A DNA stretch of 64,000 nucleotides from Pseudescherichia sp031979925 (lineage in GTDB: Bacteria > Pseudomonadota > Gammaproteobacteria > Enterobacterales > Enterobacteriaceae). Under the pieces are notes generated by a model. It did no database searches and was not told the origin of the DNA. It was given only the letters and a program-made list of their open reading frames with translations. Each line of letters starts with the position of its first letter. Positions within the stretch are counted from its first letter, which is position 1. The stretch is from positions 53,482 to 117,481 of the forward strand of contig NZ_DALZFB010000012.1 of the NCBI RefSeq assembly GCF_031979925.1. The letters are read 5' to 3'. This document shows positions 24,923 through 32,738 of this stretch, in pieces. Both the position numbers and the translations under genes were made by a program.

Positions 24923-25389
24923 TCCTCTATCGGCTGACAAAAACAAAGTATCTTTCTACAGCCTGGACAGGATATGGAGCAAAAGAGGCTGGGGGCCGCT
25001 GGAATAACGTTGGCACGGCGATGGTTTATGTATCAGAAACCGCTTCGCTCACTATGCTGGAAACCCTGGTGCATCTGCGTGCAGCGCAGATTATGGACTA
25101 TTTCACGCTATTGAGTATTGATGTGCCTGATGACCAGGTTCAAAAGGCCAATATGGAAGAAATACCTGATAACTGGGCTGATGAAGAAGCGCCACCAGAA
25201 CTGGCCACTTACGGGGACGCATGGTGCTTCACTAAAGCATCCATCGCCCTGCGTGTGCCCAGCGCCTTATCCCCCGTGGAATATAATTACCTGCTGAATC
25301 CTGAACACCCGGCTTTCTTCGGGCTTACACAAAAATCAAAAGCCATTCCGTTTCAATTTGACAGCCGGTTAAAACCCGATCGCAAGTAA
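24919..25389 (+). CDS. RES-domain toxin (NAD-degrading family)
   Basis: A 156-residue RES-domain protein. RES toxins of known Xre–RES pairs deplete NAD+ and are related to ADP-ribosyltransferase folds. The signature Arg, Glu, Ser residues are visible: Arg27 (AGGRWNNVG), Ser39-Glu40 (VYVSETASL) and Glu48 (MLETLVHL). The TTG at 24919 is taken as the start because it gives the family N-terminus ILYRLTKTKY and overlaps the antitoxin stop as TTGA; no later ATG would keep the domain. The frame is intact. Activity is inferred from the family only. Confidence 0.9.
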   Translation: MILYRLTKTKYLSTAWTGYGAKEAGGRWNNVGTAMVYVSETASLTMLETLVHLRAAQIMDYFTLLSIDVPDDQVQKANMEEIPDNWADEEAPPELATYGDAWCFTKASIALRVPSALSPVEYNYLLNPEHPAFFGLTQKSKAIPFQFDSRLKPDRK

Positions 25390-25431
25390 TGAAGCGTGCC
25401 GATCTCGAGAAAATTAACAGAAATAAATCCC

Positions 25432-25464
25432 AAAAAAAATGCCGACCTAAAAGTCAGCATTTTC
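25432..25464 (-). terminator. Intrinsic terminator of cysJIH
   Basis: On the minus strand AAATGCTGAC…GTCGGCATTT forms a stem (imperfect at one pair) followed by a run of eight T residues. It lies 10 bp beyond the cysH stop. Confidence 0.85.
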
Positions 25465-25474
25465 ATAAGGTTTA

Positions 25475-26209
25475 TCACCCTTCGTGCAGCCCGCATTCGC
25501 GCTTGAGGCCAAAGAAGCGGGTCTCTTCTTCCGCCATGCCCGGCTCCCATTTGCGGGTTGTGTGCGTATCACCCACCGAAAGGTAACCCTGGTCCCACAG
25601 CGGGTGGTACTTCAGCCCGTGCTTTTGCAGGTACTGATAGACGGTACGGTTGTCCCAGTCGATGATCGGCAGCACCTTAAACACGCCGCGCTGGACAGCC
25701 AGCACCGGCAGCGTGGCGCGACTGCCTGACTGCTCCCGACGCAGGCCGGCGAACCAGGTCTGCGCATTCAGCTCTTTCAGGGCGCGGTTCATCGGCTCCA
25801 CTTTGTTGATCTCATTGTACTTCTCAATGCCTTCGACACCCTGCTCCCACAGCTTGCCGTAGCGCGCTTCCTGCCATGCCGGACTCTGCTCCGCACGGTA
25901 AATCTTCAGGTTCAGCTTGAGCTTGTCCGCCAGCTCATCAATGAACTGGTAGGTCTCAGGGAACAGGTAGCCGGTATCGGTGAGGATCACCGGAATATCC
26001 GGGCTGATCTGGTTAACCAGGTGCAGGCTCACCGCCGCCTGGATACCAAAGCTTGAGGAGAGCACGTACTCACCGGGCAGGTTCTCTAGTGCCCAGACGA
26101 CGCGCTCTTCCGCGCTCAGTTTTTCCAGCTGGCCGTTAGTCTCTGCCAGCGCAAGAATGCGTTCGACTTTTGGCAGATCGTTTAAAGCAGTAAGATCGAG
26201 TCTGGACAT
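25475..26209 (-). CDS. cysH: CysH, phosphoadenosine phosphosulfate (PAPS) reductase
   Basis: A 244-residue thioredoxin-dependent enzyme that reduces PAPS to sulfite. The PP-loop-like segment YVLSSSFGIQAAVSLHLV and the C-terminal active-site Cys in KRECGLHEG are present; the Cys pairs of APS reductases are absent, as expected for the PAPS type. The start at 26209 (MSRLDL) matches the E. coli N-terminus; the longer frame to 26236 is not supported. Separated from cysI by a REP element. Confidence 0.98.
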   Translation of the reverse strand: MSRLDLTALNDLPKVERILALAETNGQLEKLSAEERVVWALENLPGEYVLSSSFGIQAAVSLHLVNQISPDIPVILTDTGYLFPETYQFIDELADKLKLNLKIYRAEQSPAWQEARYGKLWEQGVEGIEKYNEINKVEPMNRALKELNAQTWFAGLRREQSGSRATLPVLAVQRGVFKVLPIIDWDNRTVYQYLQKHGLKYHPLWDQGYLSVGDTHTTRKWEPGMAEEETRFFGLKRECGLHEG

Positions 26210-26224
26210 ATACCCCTCACTTCT

Positions 26225-26292
26225 GCCGGGCGACACTGCGTTTGCCCGGCCTACGGTTTTGTAGGCCCGGTAAGCGAAGCGCTACCGGGCAT
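26225..26292. repeat. REP/BIME element between cysI and cysH
   Basis: Two inverted REP units (GCCGGGCGACACTGCGTTTGC…, then GTAGGCCCGGTAAGCGAAGCGCTACCGGGC) fill the gap between the cysI stop and the cysH start. May set the ratio of cysI and cysH message. Confidence 0.85.
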
Positions 26293-26299
26293 GACTACG

Positions 26300-28012
26300 T
26301 TACTCCCAGAAATCCCGCGCCGGATCCAGCACCGGACGGATAATCCCGGTACGGATGGTGAAGTCGCCGAAGCCTTCGCCCGCTTCACGCTCTTTCGACC
26401 AGCGGCCTACCAGCACGTCGATAGAATCAAGGATCTCTGACTCGGTGATGTTCTCACGGTACATGCGCGGAATACGCGTACCCATACGGTTGCCGCCAAG
26501 ATGCAGGTTGTAACGCCCCGGGGCTTTACCTACCAGACCCATCTCCGCCAGCAGCGCACGGCCACAGCCGTTCGGGCAGCCAGTCACGCGCATCACGATG
26601 TGATCGTCGCCAACGCCGTGCTTCTCCATGATCGCTTCGACTTTATCAACAAAGCTCGGCAGGAAACGCTCCGCTTCCGCCATCGCCAGCGGACAGGTCG
26701 GGAAGGCGACGCAGGCCATGGAGTTCTCGCGCTGCGGCTTAACCGCATCCATCAGTCCATGGGAGCGTGCCAGCTTCTCAATCTTCGCCTTCTGGCTCTC
26801 CGGCACGCCCGCGACGATCAGGTTCTGGTTCGCGGTCAGGCGGAAGTCGCCCTTATGGATCTTCGCGATCTCCAGCAGGCCGGTTTTCAGCGGACGATCC
26901 GGATAATCAAGGATGCGACCGTTTTCGATAAACAGCGTCAGGTGCCATTTGTTATCGATACCTTTTACCCAGCCGATGCGATCTCCGCGGCCGGTAAACT
27001 CATACGGACGAACCGGCTCAAACTTCATGCCTGCCCGACGCTCAACTTCCGCTTTGAAAGTCTCGACGCCCACACGCTCCAGTGTATATTTGGTCTTAGC
27101 ATTTTTACGATCGGTACGGTTGCCCCAGTCGCGCTGGGTGGTCACTACCGCTTCCGCCACCGCCAGGGTGTGCTCCAGCGGCAGGAAGCCAAACTCACTC
27201 GCGGTGCGGGCGTAGGTTTTCTTGTTACCGTGCTCGATAGAGAGACCGCCACCCACCAGCAGGTTAAAGCCGATCAACTTGCCATTCTCTGCGATAGCGA
27301 TAAAGTTCATGTCGTTGGCGTGCAGATCGACGTCGTTCTGCGGCGGGATCACCACCGTGGTTTTGAACTTACGTGGCAGATAGGTCTGCCCAAGGATCGG
27401 CTCTTCGTCGGTGGTCGCTACCTTCTCCGCGTCATGCCAGATCTCAGCATAGGCACGGGTGCGCGGCAGCAGATGCTCAGAGAGCTTCTTCGCCCACTCG
27501 TAGGCTTCCGCGTGCAGCTCGGACTCAATCGGGTTAGAGGTGCAGAGCACGTTACGGTTCATGTCGTTGGCGGTCGCCAGCGCGTCCAGACCCACTTCAT
27601 GCAGCATCTGGTGGGCAGGCTTGACGTTCTTCTTCAGGATGCCGTGATACTGGAAGGTCTGACGGTTGGTCAGCCGAATGCTGCCGTAGATGGTCTTCTC
27701 TTCGGCGAACTTGTCGATGGCCTGCCACTGCGCCGGAGTGATGATCCCGCCCGGCAGACGGCAGCGCAGCATCATGGCGTGGCGTGGCTCCAGCTTCTGC
27801 TCGGCGCGTTCAGCACGAATATCGCGGTCATCCTGCTGATACATACCGTGGAAGCGGATCAGCAGAAAGTTGTCACCTTTAAAACCGCCGCTGAGGCCGT
27901 CATTCAGATCTTCAGCAATCGTACCGCGCAGGTAGTTGCTCTCACGTTTCATACGCTCGGCGTCGGTCAGTTTACCTTCGACCACCAGCGGACCTGGGTG
28001 TTTATCGCTCAT
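26300..28012 (-). CDS. cysI: CysI, sulfite reductase hemoprotein beta subunit
   Basis: A 570-residue siroheme and [4Fe-4S] enzyme that takes six electrons from CysJ to reduce sulfite to sulfide. The cluster cysteines are in ACVAFPTCPLA (about 434 and 440) and TGCPNGCGRA (about 479 and 483). The repeated ferredoxin-like siroheme-binding halves are intact. Start overlaps the cysJ stop by one base. Confidence 0.98.
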   Translation of the reverse strand: MSDKHPGPLVVEGKLTDAERMKRESNYLRGTIAEDLNDGLSGGFKGDNFLLIRFHGMYQQDDRDIRAERAEQKLEPRHAMMLRCRLPGGIITPAQWQAIDKFAEEKTIYGSIRLTNRQTFQYHGILKKNVKPAHQMLHEVGLDALATANDMNRNVLCTSNPIESELHAEAYEWAKKLSEHLLPRTRAYAEIWHDAEKVATTDEEPILGQTYLPRKFKTTVVIPPQNDVDLHANDMNFIAIAENGKLIGFNLLVGGGLSIEHGNKKTYARTASEFGFLPLEHTLAVAEAVVTTQRDWGNRTDRKNAKTKYTLERVGVETFKAEVERRAGMKFEPVRPYEFTGRGDRIGWVKGIDNKWHLTLFIENGRILDYPDRPLKTGLLEIAKIHKGDFRLTANQNLIVAGVPESQKAKIEKLARSHGLMDAVKPQRENSMACVAFPTCPLAMAEAERFLPSFVDKVEAIMEKHGVGDDHIVMRVTGCPNGCGRALLAEMGLVGKAPGRYNLHLGGNRMGTRIPRMYRENITESEILDSIDVLVGRWSKEREAGEGFGDFTIRTGIIRPVLDPARDFWE

Positions 28013-29823
28013 TAGTAGACATCTCGCTGATAACGGCGCTCTACGCGCAGCTCACTTAAATATTCGTCAGCCGTTTCGGTATCCATGCCACCGAACTCGG
28101 CAATCACTTCCAGTAAAGCCTGCTCAACGTCGCGCGCCATACGCGTCGCGTCGCCGCAGACATAAATGTGCGCGCCTTCGTTGATCCAGCGCCACAGCTC
28201 TGCGCCCTGTTCGCGCAGTTTATCTTGTACGTATATTTTTTCTTTCTGGTCGCGGGACCAGGCCAGATCGATGCGGTTCAGCACGCCCTCTTTGACGTAG
28301 CGCTGCCACTCCACCTGGTACAGGAAATCTTCCGTAAAGTGCGGGTTACCGAAGATCAGCCAGTTTTTACCCGGCGCTTCGTCCGCTGCACGCTGCTGCA
28401 TAAAGGCGCGGAACGGTGCGATGCCGGTGCCTGGGCCAATCATGATCACCGGTGTTTCCGGGTTAGCAGGCAGGCGGAAGTTATCATTGTGCTCAATAAA
28501 CACGCGGATCTCGCCATCCTCTTCCACGCGATCGGCGAGGAAGCCTGATGCGCCGCCAGTGCGGGCGCGGCCTTCAACGTCATAGCGCACCACGCCAACG
28601 GTGACGTGCACTTCGCTCTCTACTTCCGCCTGGGATGAGGCGATGGAGTAGAGGCGCGGAGTCAGCGGACGCAGCAGGCCAATCAGCGCCTCGGCATCCA
28701 GCTGGGCGGCAGAGAAGCGCACCATGTCGACGATCGGCGTTGTGGCAGCGTAGTGCTGAAGACGGGCCTTGTCGCCCACCATCGGCATCAGGGTTTCGCT
28801 GCGGCTCAGCTTAGCGTAGTTCTCAACGATGCTGGCGGTGTTTACCGTCAGCTCAAAGTGCCACTCCAGCGCCTCAGTGAGCGGCAGCGTCTTGCCATCC
28901 ACGCTAACCGGCTCGTCGCCTTTCAGCCACAGCAGCTCTATCAGCTCGCGCACCAGCTCCGGATCGTTCTGGTACCAGACGCCCAGCGCGTCGCCCGGCT
29001 GATAGCGCAGGCCAGAATCACCCAGATCGATCTCGATATGGCGCACGTCTTTCTCAGAGTCGCGGCCGGTGATCTTCTGGTTGACGGCGAGCGTCGCCAC
29101 CAGCGGCTCTTCTTTAGTATAGGGGCTGGAGAAGACCTCGTTGACCGCGCCGGTAGCGGTGACCGCTGCCTGAGCTGGGCTTTCGGTCGGCACGCGGGCC
29201 TTCAGAATATCCACGATGCGCGTACGCCACTCGCTGGCCGCCGCCTGATACTCGACGTCGGCATCCACGCGATCCAGCAGGCGCTCTGCGCCCAGCTCCG
29301 CCAGCTTGCTGTCAAAGTCTTTACCGCACTGGCAGAAGAATTCGTAGGAGGTATCGCCCAGGCCAAAGACAGCGAAGGCTGCGCCATTAAGCTTCGGTGC
29401 TTTTTTCGAGAACAGGAACTTATGCAGTGCGACCGCCTCTTCCGGCGGCTCCCCTTCCCCCTGGGTCGAAGCAACCACAACCAGCAGCTTTTCATTGGCA
29501 ATTTGTTTGAATTTATAGTCGCCAGCGTTAACCAGGTTGACGTTGAGCTTCGCCGCCAGCAGATCGTCACGCAGCGCTTCCGCTACGCGACGGGCGTTAC
29601 CGGTCTGCGATGCGCTAAGCAGCGTGATCGTCGGCGTCTCTGCCGCCGGGGCCGGTGCTGCGGCCATTGCTGCTGCACCAGGCTGCTGGTTAAGCACGCC
29701 CCAGAAGTAGCCGGAAACCCAGGCGAGCTGAGTCGGTGTTAAATCGGTGGTGGCTGCCTGAAGGCGTGCCAGCTGCTCCGGGTTCAGCGGAAGCAAAGCG
29801 GAAGGTGGGGCCTGTGTCGTCAT
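28012..29823 (-). CDS. cysJ: CysJ, sulfite reductase flavoprotein alpha subunit
   Basis: A 603-residue diflavin reductase passing electrons from NADPH to CysI. The flavodoxin-like FMN domain comes first (ITLLSASQTGNARRVAEAL, near residue 70), preceded by a Pro/Ala linker. The FAD domain is next (RLYSIASS), and the NADP-binding domain follows (MIGPGTGIAPFRAFMQQR, YVCGDATRMARDVEQ). First gene of cysJIH. Confidence 0.98.
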   Translation of the reverse strand: MTTQAPPSALLPLNPEQLARLQAATTDLTPTQLAWVSGYFWGVLNQQPGAAAMAAAPAPAAETPTITLLSASQTGNARRVAEALRDDLLAAKLNVNLVNAGDYKFKQIANEKLLVVVASTQGEGEPPEEAVALHKFLFSKKAPKLNGAAFAVFGLGDTSYEFFCQCGKDFDSKLAELGAERLLDRVDADVEYQAAASEWRTRIVDILKARVPTESPAQAAVTATGAVNEVFSSPYTKEEPLVATLAVNQKITGRDSEKDVRHIEIDLGDSGLRYQPGDALGVWYQNDPELVRELIELLWLKGDEPVSVDGKTLPLTEALEWHFELTVNTASIVENYAKLSRSETLMPMVGDKARLQHYAATTPIVDMVRFSAAQLDAEALIGLLRPLTPRLYSIASSQAEVESEVHVTVGVVRYDVEGRARTGGASGFLADRVEEDGEIRVFIEHNDNFRLPANPETPVIMIGPGTGIAPFRAFMQQRAADEAPGKNWLIFGNPHFTEDFLYQVEWQRYVKEGVLNRIDLAWSRDQKEKIYVQDKLREQGAELWRWINEGAHIYVCGDATRMARDVEQALLEVIAEFGGMDTETADEYLSELRVERRYQRDVY

Positions 29824-30128
29824 GCGTCGTTATGTTCCAGTAAGCAAAGCTATTAAAAAAGCGTAAAAACAGAACAGAGTGTAAGGGTAACGGCGTGAAT
29901 AATAACAATTAAAGAAGGGTTGGAAATAACAAATAACTAAAAACGCTAACCGCTTTTAGTCATAGTTATTAACAGTAAAACAGGTTGATTAATTAATTGA
30001 TTTAGAAGGATAAAATAGAGGTTTCACCCTTGCACCCCAGGCTTTACCGCTTTTGCCTGTTTTAGTTAATGCCAAAAATGGTCAATTCCGGTAGTATGCG
30101 GCGGTTTTTGCCTGTCTGAGAATTCATC
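29824..30128. promoter_or_regulatory. Divergent cysJ/queD intergenic region
   Basis: About 305 bp, very AT-rich near 29900-30000, with no gene. It must hold the cysJIH promoter and, by analogy with E. coli, CysB sites, and the queD promoter. I see no riboswitch fold ahead of queD and no clear CysB site. Confidence 0.5.
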
Positions 30129-30491
30129 ATGTCTACCACGTTATTTAAAGATTTCATCTTCGAAGCCGCTCACCGTCTGCCACACGTGCCCGAGGGCCAC
30201 AAATGCGGTCGCCTGCATGGCCACTCGTTTATGGTGCGCCTGGAAATTACCGGTGAAGTCGATCCCCATACGGGTTGGATCATGGACTTCTCCGAGCTGA
30301 AGGCCGCCTTCAAGCCGACCTATGACCGACTGGATCACTACTATCTCAACGATATTCCTGGCCTGGAGAACCCGACCAGCGAAGTGCTGGCGAAGTGGAT
30401 CTGGGATGAGATGAAGCCGCTTGTGCCGCTGCTGAGCGCGGTGACAATCAAAGAGACCTGTACGGCGGGTTGCGTCTATCGCGGAGAGTAA
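30129..30491 (+). CDS. queD: QueD, 6-carboxy-5,6,7,8-tetrahydropterin synthase
   Basis: A 120-residue homologue of 6-pyruvoyl-tetrahydropterin synthase making the second intermediate of queuosine and 7-deazaguanine synthesis. Zinc-binding histidines are in FEAAHRLP and GRLHGHSFMV, the catalytic Cys in HKCGRLHGH, and the C-terminal Glu in IKETCTAGCVY. It is transcribed away from cysJ; the next pathway gene, queE, lies just downstream on the opposite strand. Confidence 0.97.
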   Translation: MSTTLFKDFIFEAAHRLPHVPEGHKCGRLHGHSFMVRLEITGEVDPHTGWIMDFSELKAAFKPTYDRLDHYYLNDIPGLENPTSEVLAKWIWDEMKPLVPLLSAVTIKETCTAGCVYRGE

Positions 30492-30512
30492 AATGTCGCG
30501 GTGCAGTTAACC

Positions 30513-30543
30513 CAGGCCCGGTAAGCGTTAACGCCACCGGGCG
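30513..30543. repeat. REP element between queD and queE
   Basis: CAGGCCCGGTAAGCG…CGCCACCGGGCG, a single REP unit between the convergent queD and queE genes. Confidence 0.8.
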
Positions 30544-30555
30544 TATCGGTTTATA

Positions 30556-31227
30556 TCAGGCAATATTCAGGTATTTATGCGTCTGCATCGACAGACGCCA
30601 GTTGCGCGCAATACAGGTCTCAATGCACAGACGCGTCGCATCCTCTTTCTGGCTGATCGGCTGAAGTGCGATCACACGCGGCTTATCGTCGTGCAGGGTC
30701 GCCAGCAGTTCATCCAGCGCCTCAACGTCGCGCATCCGGCCAACCGGGTGCTTGATCTCATCTGCACGATCCAGCGCCTGCTGTAAAATATCGTACCCGC
30801 CGCGCATATTTACCTTCGGTGAAACCGTTACCCAGGTATTGGTCGAGGTGCGTACTTCGTGCGTGCCGCTGGTTTCGATCTGGCAGCTAAAGCCGTTTTT
30901 CTCCAGCAGCATGGTCAGCGGGATCAGATCGTGAATGCAGGGTTCGCCGCCGGTAATCACCACATGGCGGGCGGTATAGCCCTGACGCTCAATGATGGCC
31001 AGCAGATCTTCACTGCTTGCCGGGCCCCACTTGTCGCTCTCTTTGGTTTTCGCCAGCACGCTGTAAAGGGACACTTCTCGATCGGCGAGCTTATCCCAGG
31101 TGTGCTTGGTGTCGCACCAGGCACAGCCTACCGGGCATCCCTGCAGACGGATAAAAATAGCGGGAACGCCGGTAAAGTAACCCTCGCCTTGCAGGGTCTG
31201 GAACATCTCATTAATCGGGTACTGCAT
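30556..31227 (-). CDS. queE: QueE, 7-carboxy-7-deazaguanine synthase
   Basis: A 223-residue radical-SAM enzyme that contracts carboxy-tetrahydropterin to 7-carboxy-7-deazaguanine. The [4Fe-4S] motif is variant, GCPVGCAWCDTKHTW (CX3CX2C). VVITGGEPCIHD follows. The start at 31227 (MQYPINEMFQTLQGEG) matches E. coli; an ATG two codons earlier is possible. The open frame further upstream is not supported. Confidence 0.97.
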   Translation of the reverse strand: MQYPINEMFQTLQGEGYFTGVPAIFIRLQGCPVGCAWCDTKHTWDKLADREVSLYSVLAKTKESDKWGPASSEDLLAIIERQGYTARHVVITGGEPCIHDLIPLTMLLEKNGFSCQIETSGTHEVRTSTNTWVTVSPKVNMRGGYDILQQALDRADEIKHPVGRMRDVEALDELLATLHDDKPRVIALQPISQKEDATRLCIETCIARNWRLSMQTHKYLNIA

Positions 31228-31311
31228 ACTCATCTCTGTTTGGCTATAAAAGGTAAGTATCGCAGATCCCTGCCCTAAGGTCATGTGCCGCAGCTGCGCT
31301 ATTGCAGCAAT

Positions 31312-31338
31312 AAAAAAACCCGCCGAAGCGGGTTTTCT
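31312..31338 (-). terminator. Intrinsic terminator of eno
   Basis: AAAACCCGCTTCGGCGGGTTTTTTT on the minus strand: a perfect GC-rich stem with a TTCG-type tetraloop and T-run, 24 bp beyond the eno stop. Confidence 0.93.
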
Positions 31339-31361
31339 ATTAAGAGTGAAAAGTCAGGGGA

Positions 31362-32660
31362 TTATGCCTGGCCTTTGATCTCTTTACGACCGTTGTACGG
31401 TGCTTGTTCACCCAGCGCTTCTTCGATACGAATCAGCTGGTTGTACTTAGCAACGCGGTCAGAACGGCTCATAGAACCGGTTTTGATCTGGCCAGCAGCG
31501 GTGCCCACAGCCAGGTCAGCGATGGTTGCATCTTCAGTTTCGCCAGAGCGGTGAGAGATGACCGCAGTGTAGCCAGCGTCTTTCGCCATTTTGATCGCAG
31601 CCAGAGTTTCGGTCAGAGAACCGATCTGGTTGAATTTGATCAGGATGGAGTTAACGATGCCTTTCTCGATGCCTTCTTTCAGGATCTTGGTGTTGGTTAC
31701 GAACAGATCGTCGCCAACCAGCTGGATTTTGTCGCCCAGCACTTTGGTCTGGTAAGCAAAGCCGGTCCAGTCAGACTCGTCCAGGCCATCTTCGATGGAG
31801 ACGATCGGATACTGTTTGGTCAGATCTTCCAGGAAGTGGGTGAACTCTTCAGAGGTGAATGCTTTGTTGCCTTCGCCAGCCAGAACGTATTTGCCATCTT
31901 TGTAGAACTCAGAGGCTGCACAGTCCATCGCCAGAGTGATGTCGGTGCCCAGCTCGTAGCCCGCAGCTTTTACCGCTTCAGCGATAACAGCCAGTGCTTC
32001 GGCGTTGGAGCCCAGGTTCGGCGCATAGCCGCCTTCGTCGCCCACAGCGGTGTTCATGCCTTTAGACTTCAGCACTTTTGCCAGGTTGTGGAACACTTCT
32101 GAACCCATACGTACGGCTTCTTTCAGGGATTTCGCGCCAACCGGCTGAATCATAAATTCCTGAATGTCTACGTTGTTGTCAGCGTGCTCACCACCGTTGA
32201 TGATGTTCATCATCGGAACCGGCATGGAGTATTTGCCCGGGGTGCCGTTCAGTTCAGCGATGTGCGCATACAGCGGCAGGCCTTTAGAAGCAGCGGCAGC
32301 TTTGGCGTTCGCCAGGGAAACGGCCAGAATTGCGTTAGCACCGAAGTTAGATTTGTTCTCAGTACCGTCCAGGTCGATCATGATCTTATCGATGTTAGCC
32401 TGATCTTTGGCGTCTTTGCCAAGGATAGCCTGAGCGATCGGGCCGTTAACTGCGCCAACAGCTTTGGTCACGCCTTTACCCAGGAAACGGGATTTGTCGC
32501 CATCGCGCAGTTCCAGCGCTTCGCGGGAACCGGTAGAAGCACCTGACGGGGCAGCAGCCATACCGACGAAACCACCTTCCAGGTGTACTTCGGCTTCAAC
32601 AGTCGGGTTACCACGGGAGTCGATGATTTCACGACCGATGACTTTAACGATTTTGGACAT
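31362..32660 (-). CDS. eno: Enolase
   Basis: A 432-residue glycolytic enzyme (2-phosphoglycerate to phosphoenolpyruvate) and scaffold component of the RNA degradosome. Motifs: SGASTGSREALELRD, the magnesium ligands around LAMDCAASEF and SIEDGLDESDW, and SHRSGETEDATIADLAV. Codon choice is strongly biased toward optimal codons, as expected for a highly expressed gene. Co-directional with pyrG 78 bp upstream, as in E. coli. Confidence 0.99.
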   Translation of the reverse strand: MSKIVKVIGREIIDSRGNPTVEAEVHLEGGFVGMAAAPSGASTGSREALELRDGDKSRFLGKGVTKAVGAVNGPIAQAILGKDAKDQANIDKIMIDLDGTENKSNFGANAILAVSLANAKAAAASKGLPLYAHIAELNGTPGKYSMPVPMMNIINGGEHADNNVDIQEFMIQPVGAKSLKEAVRMGSEVFHNLAKVLKSKGMNTAVGDEGGYAPNLGSNAEALAVIAEAVKAAGYELGTDITLAMDCAASEFYKDGKYVLAGEGNKAFTSEEFTHFLEDLTKQYPIVSIEDGLDESDWTGFAYQTKVLGDKIQLVGDDLFVTNTKILKEGIEKGIVNSILIKFNQIGSLTETLAAIKMAKDAGYTAVISHRSGETEDATIADLAVGTAAGQIKTGSMSRSDRVAKYNQLIRIEEALGEQAPYNGRKEIKGQA

Positions 32661-32700
32661 TAGGATTTCCTCAGTACAAGTTAATTAAAACTCCAGACAA

Positions 32701-32727
32701 ACAACGCGTACCTTAGGTACGCGTTGT
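32701..32727. other. Perfect hairpin in the pyrG–eno intergenic region
   Basis: ACAACGCGTACC-TTA-GGTACGCGTTGT: a 12-bp perfect stem with a 3-nt loop and no T-run, located between pyrG stop and eno start. Likely an mRNA processing or stability structure separating eno from pyrG message, not a terminator. Confidence 0.7.
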
Positions 32728-32738
32728 CGCTCTAACTC

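Noticed and set aside
23731..25474. Possible CRISPR array or cas remnants between iap and cysH
   Set aside because: I looked for the type I-E repeat and for spaced direct repeats; there are none. The sequence is filled by four intact TA genes.
26501..28015. 504-residue open frame opposite cysI
   Set aside because: Long antisense frames are common opposite GC-rich genes with strong codon bias; it shows no recognisable domain, and cysI is certain.
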